Shown piece by piece: positions 5,454-7,135 of a stretch of DNA of 7,135 nucleotides. Source of the stretch: UBA9300 sp032260385 (lineage in GTDB: Bacteria > Bacteroidota > Bacteroidia > Bacteroidales > VadinHA17); the NCBI GenBank assembly GCA_032260385.1, contig JAVVEL010000072.1:1-7135 (forward strand), read 5' to 3'. The position numbers were made by a program, and so were the translations under genes. Every line of letters starts with the position of its first letter. Within the stretch, counting starts at the first letter, position 1. The notes under the pieces were generated by a model that saw only the letters and a program-made list of their open reading frames with translations, made no database searches and was not told the origin of the DNA.

Positions 5454-5483
5454 ATCCGAACTTTTTAAAGTAATTTTTAAAGG

Positions 5484-6785
5484 ATGAAAAGACTACTATT
5501 ATTAGCCACATTTATTATGGCATATGCTGTAAATGCACAAAATTATCTGATCTCTTTCACTGGTACGGGTGCATCAAGTACCATAGATACTGTAAAGGTC
5601 GAAAACCTGGCAACAGGGGAATCCCTCTCTCTAAACGGTGATGATAATTTACGATTATTGGATTCTCTTGCAGTTTCTTATGTTGTTGAGAATGAGCAAT
5701 TTTTTAAAATTAATATCTATCCCAATCCGATGCAAGGCAAATCAGTAATCGAGATTTCGCCACCTGCTGAGGGAGATGCAATTATTTCTGTATGGGATAT
5801 GACGGGAAAAGTATTAGCTCACTATAAGGGTCATTTAGAAATTTCTAAACACGAATTCAGCCTTTCAGGTATAAAAAATGGATTGTATATAATTAATGTT
5901 CAGGGGATTGGTTATCAATTCTCAGAGAAATTAATCTCCAATGGGGAATCAGATGGGACAGCAATTATTGTCAGGTTAAGCAACAGCAAACAGTTAGTTG
6001 CTGAGAAAGAATCAATGAAAGTTTCCAAAGGATTTCAGGCTATAGTTAATATGGTCTATACTGACGGCGACAGGTTAAAATTTACGGCATTCTCAGGTAA
6101 TAATGCCACAGTAATGACTGAAATACCGACAGCAGACACCACAGTTACTTTTAACTTTACAGAATGTAAAGATGGAGATAATAACTACTATCCGGTGATA
6201 ACAATAAACACCCAGGTTTGGATGGCTGAAAACCTGAAAACCACCACGTATAAAGATGGCAGTACAGTCATTCCAATCGTACAAGACACTACAGATTGGA
6301 GCTTCTTATTAAGTCCCGCTTATTGCTGGTACGATAATGATGAAGCAACTTATAAGCATACGTCGTATGGTGCGATATATAACTGGTACGCGGCAGGTAC
6401 CGGAAATTTATGCCCGGAAGGATGGCATGTGCCCACCGATGAAGAGTGGACAACGCTTGAAAACTACCTGATTGCCAGCGGTTATAATTATGATGGAACG
6501 ACTTCCGGCAATAAACTGGCAAAGTCGTTGGCATCCGTTATCGGATGGGATTCTACATCTAATACCGGAGCCATTGGTAATACCGATTATAGTGAAAAAA
6601 GAAATGCGACTGGCTTTACAACCCTCCCCGGGGGCTACCGTGACAAAGAAGGGACGTTCAATGATGTTGGCAGGGACGGAGGCTGGTGGTCGGCTACAGA
6701 GACCGGCACTTATGTAGGGTTTGCTGAGAAAGTCAGCAAACCATTTTATAATAGTTTAAATTTTGTTGCGTATTTGTTCCCATGA
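5484..6785 (+). CDS. FISUMP-domain secreted protein with internal T9SS sorting domain, 3' end replaced by IS
   Basis: The 433-residue frame opens with a signal peptide ending VNA before Gln19. Residues 20-66 form the segment LISFTGTGASSTIDTVKVENL that is common in this architecture. A T9SS type A sorting-like domain follows at about 76-152 (NIYPNPMQGKS, VWDMTGKVL, GLYIINV, SEKLI). It is internal rather than C-terminal; I recall this order from related Bacteroidota FISUMP proteins. A linker leads to the Fibrobacter succinogenes major paralogous (FISUMP) domain from about 226: DGDNNYYPVITINTQVWMAE, YCWYDND, YGAIYNWYA, CPEGWHVPTDEEW, TGFTTLPGGYRD and WWSATE (401-406). After TGTYV the family's usual last 25-30 residues (aromatic-rich, ending near SVRC) are missing. 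The 22 residues from 412 on are instead encoded by insertion-sequence DNA beginning near 6717. The gene is therefore truncated or chimeric and possibly non-functional. AAAGG abuts the start codon too closely to be a Shine-Dalgarno site. Confidence 0.85.
   Translation: MKRLLLLATFIMAYAVNAQNYLISFTGTGASSTIDTVKVENLATGESLSLNGDDNLRLLDSLAVSYVVENEQFFKINIYPNPMQGKSVIEISPPAEGDAIISVWDMTGKVLAHYKGHLEISKHEFSLSGIKNGLYIINVQGIGYQFSEKLISNGESDGTAIIVRLSNSKQLVAEKESMKVSKGFQAIVNMVYTDGDRLKFTAFSGNNATVMTEIPTADTTVTFNFTECKDGDNNYYPVITINTQVWMAENLKTTTYKDGSTVIPIVQDTTDWSFLLSPAYCWYDNDEATYKHTSYGAIYNWYAAGTGNLCPEGWHVPTDEEWTTLENYLIASGYNYDGTTSGNKLAKSLASVIGWDSTSNTGAIGNTDYSEKRNATGFTTLPGGYRDKEGTFNDVGRDGGWWSATETGTYVGFAEKVSKPFYNSLNFVAYLFP
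6718..6742. repeat. Perfect 10-bp hairpin at the IS end
   Basis: GGTTTGCTGA (6718-6727) and TCAGCAAACC (6733-6742) are exact reverse complements around a 5-nt loop, GAAAG. The transposase stop codon (6735-6733, minus strand) lies within the right arm. The outer arm may be part of the terminal inverted repeat. The hairpin may also act in the RNA to stop incoming transcription, as is known for some insertion sequences; that role is inferred. Confidence 0.75.
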
Positions 6786-7135
6786 CTGAATTTTGATTTA
6801 GGTATGGCTTAAGGGGCAAGCATATCAACACAGGTAGGTCCATATATCGGGTAATCCACCTTAAAAATAAGCACAAAAAAGTCTTGGCCTGATAATGTAT
6901 CAGGTTCATTACAAAGAATATACATGCCACCCAGCTTTCTGACGTGGCACTTAACCTGGCCCGGATCTCATTGAGCTCATATCCGTTCTTGCCTTGTCCG
7001 AATTTCCCTTCAATGTGATTCCTTTCTGCGGCTTCCTTACGTGCCTTTCTTTTCTGATAATATGTCAGTGCGGTCTTCGCCGGCTTTCTGCCCATTGGTG
7101 ATGCTGTGATTCTAATTCCTCTTTCTTTCAGCCAG
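6733..7135 (-). CDS. IS4/IS5-type DDE transposase, C-terminal part (runs off right edge)
   Basis: The frame is open to the right edge; the residues before the internal Met at 7095 continue the reading (WLKERGIRITASP, then MGRKPAK), so the true start is outside. The key signature is R-x3-E-x6-K in ERNHIEGKFGQGKNGY, matching the R(3)E(6)K part of the YREK motif around the catalytic glutamate (codon at 7011-7009). The Tyr three residues before the Arg is replaced by Ala. The conserved tail ELNEIRARLSATSESWVACIFFVMNL follows, as in the IS5-type transposases of Bacteroidota. After this come about 50 less conserved residues up to a stop inside the terminal hairpin. Only roughly the last third is visible, so whether the copy is intact is unknown. 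Confidence 0.85.
   Translation of the reverse strand, partial: WLKERGIRITASPMGRKPAKTALTYYQKRKARKEAAERNHIEGKFGQGKNGYELNEIRARLSATSESWVACIFFVMNLIHYQAKTFLCLFLRWITRYMDLPVLICLPLKPYLNQNSVMGTNTQQNLNYYKMVC

Larger units (their letters stand above)
5135..5483. other. Non-coding region between barrel and FISUMP genes
   Basis: No coding sequence is evident. It contains the barrel-gene terminator with a nested inverted repeat (5200-5256) and a small inverted repeat ACTTTA-5 nt-TAAAGT at 5329-5345. A GCATG/CATGC pair lies at 5405-5425, and a hairpin at 5427-5453 lies ahead of the FISUMP gene. The promoter of the FISUMP gene should lie in the right half but shows no clear consensus. Confidence 0.5.
6717..7135 (-). 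mobile_element. Insertion sequence (IS4/IS5-type), one end, running off right edge
   Basis: The boundary is inferred from where the FISUMP protein stops matching its family (codon 411 ends at 6716) and from the start of the perfect inverted repeat GGTTTGCTGA / TCAGCAAACC at 6718-6742. The remainder of the window is a transposase gene in minus orientation, so this is the transposase-3' end of the element. The other terminal repeat and the target-site duplication are outside the window, so the boundary may be off by several bases. Confidence 0.72.

Noticed and set aside
6093..6717. Open frames antisense to or out of frame with the FISUMP domain (6093-6284, 6289-6534, 6472-6717)
   Set aside because: The FISUMP motifs in the 5484-6785 frame account for the sequence, and these frames lack recognisable protein features.
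1..7135. CRISPR array, tRNA or rRNA genes
   Set aside because: No regularly spaced repeats of suitable length, no tRNA-like cloverleaf and no rRNA-like sequence were seen.

Overview
The window reads as an accessory stretch of a Bacteroidota chromosome, most likely Bacteroidales or a relative. The evidence is an A/T-rich composition, A-rich translation starts without a Shine-Dalgarno motif, short lipoproteins with acidic residues just after the lipobox cysteine, a PorT-like outer-membrane barrel, and a FISUMP protein carrying a type IX secretion (T9SS) 'YPNP' domain. Genus and species cannot be read from it.

Layout, left to right. (1) 1-359, minus: N-terminal part of an AraC-type DNA-binding protein that runs off the left edge. 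(2) 360-657: regulator upstream region plus a strong intrinsic terminator (522-558) serving the next minus-strand gene. (3) 658-1254, minus: lipoprotein with a beta-barrel-like GGTGRF domain. (4) 1255-1837: intergenic region with the promoter and leader of that gene, a terminator-like hairpin, a direct repeat and a long imperfect hairpin. (5) 1838-4276, minus: a two-gene operon of a beta-helix lipoprotein followed after 39 nt by an alpha/beta-hydrolase lipoprotein. (6) 4277-4567: divergent control region. (7) 4568-5134, plus: small outer-membrane beta-barrel protein with its own terminator. (8) 5135-5483: non-coding. (9) 5484-6785, plus: FISUMP/T9SS-domain protein whose 3' end is replaced by an insertion sequence. 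(10) about 6717-7135, minus: the 3' end of an IS4/IS5-type element.

The notable part is 600-4450. Two separate lipoprotein modules (658-1254, and the operon 1838-4276) share an approximately 170-bp upstream block with matching motif spacing. They also share a nearly identical lipoprotein leader on otherwise unrelated proteins, a similar 3' coding end, and a 16-bp identical site downstream. An 11-bp sequence, GGATTAAATCA, brackets each module in inverted orientation. This looks like a repeated expression frame carrying different cargo, all apparently sent to the cell envelope. Possible meanings are a co-regulated surface-lipoprotein regulon, exchangeable gene cassettes, or 5'-3' pairing in the mRNA. 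The sequence alone does not decide among them.
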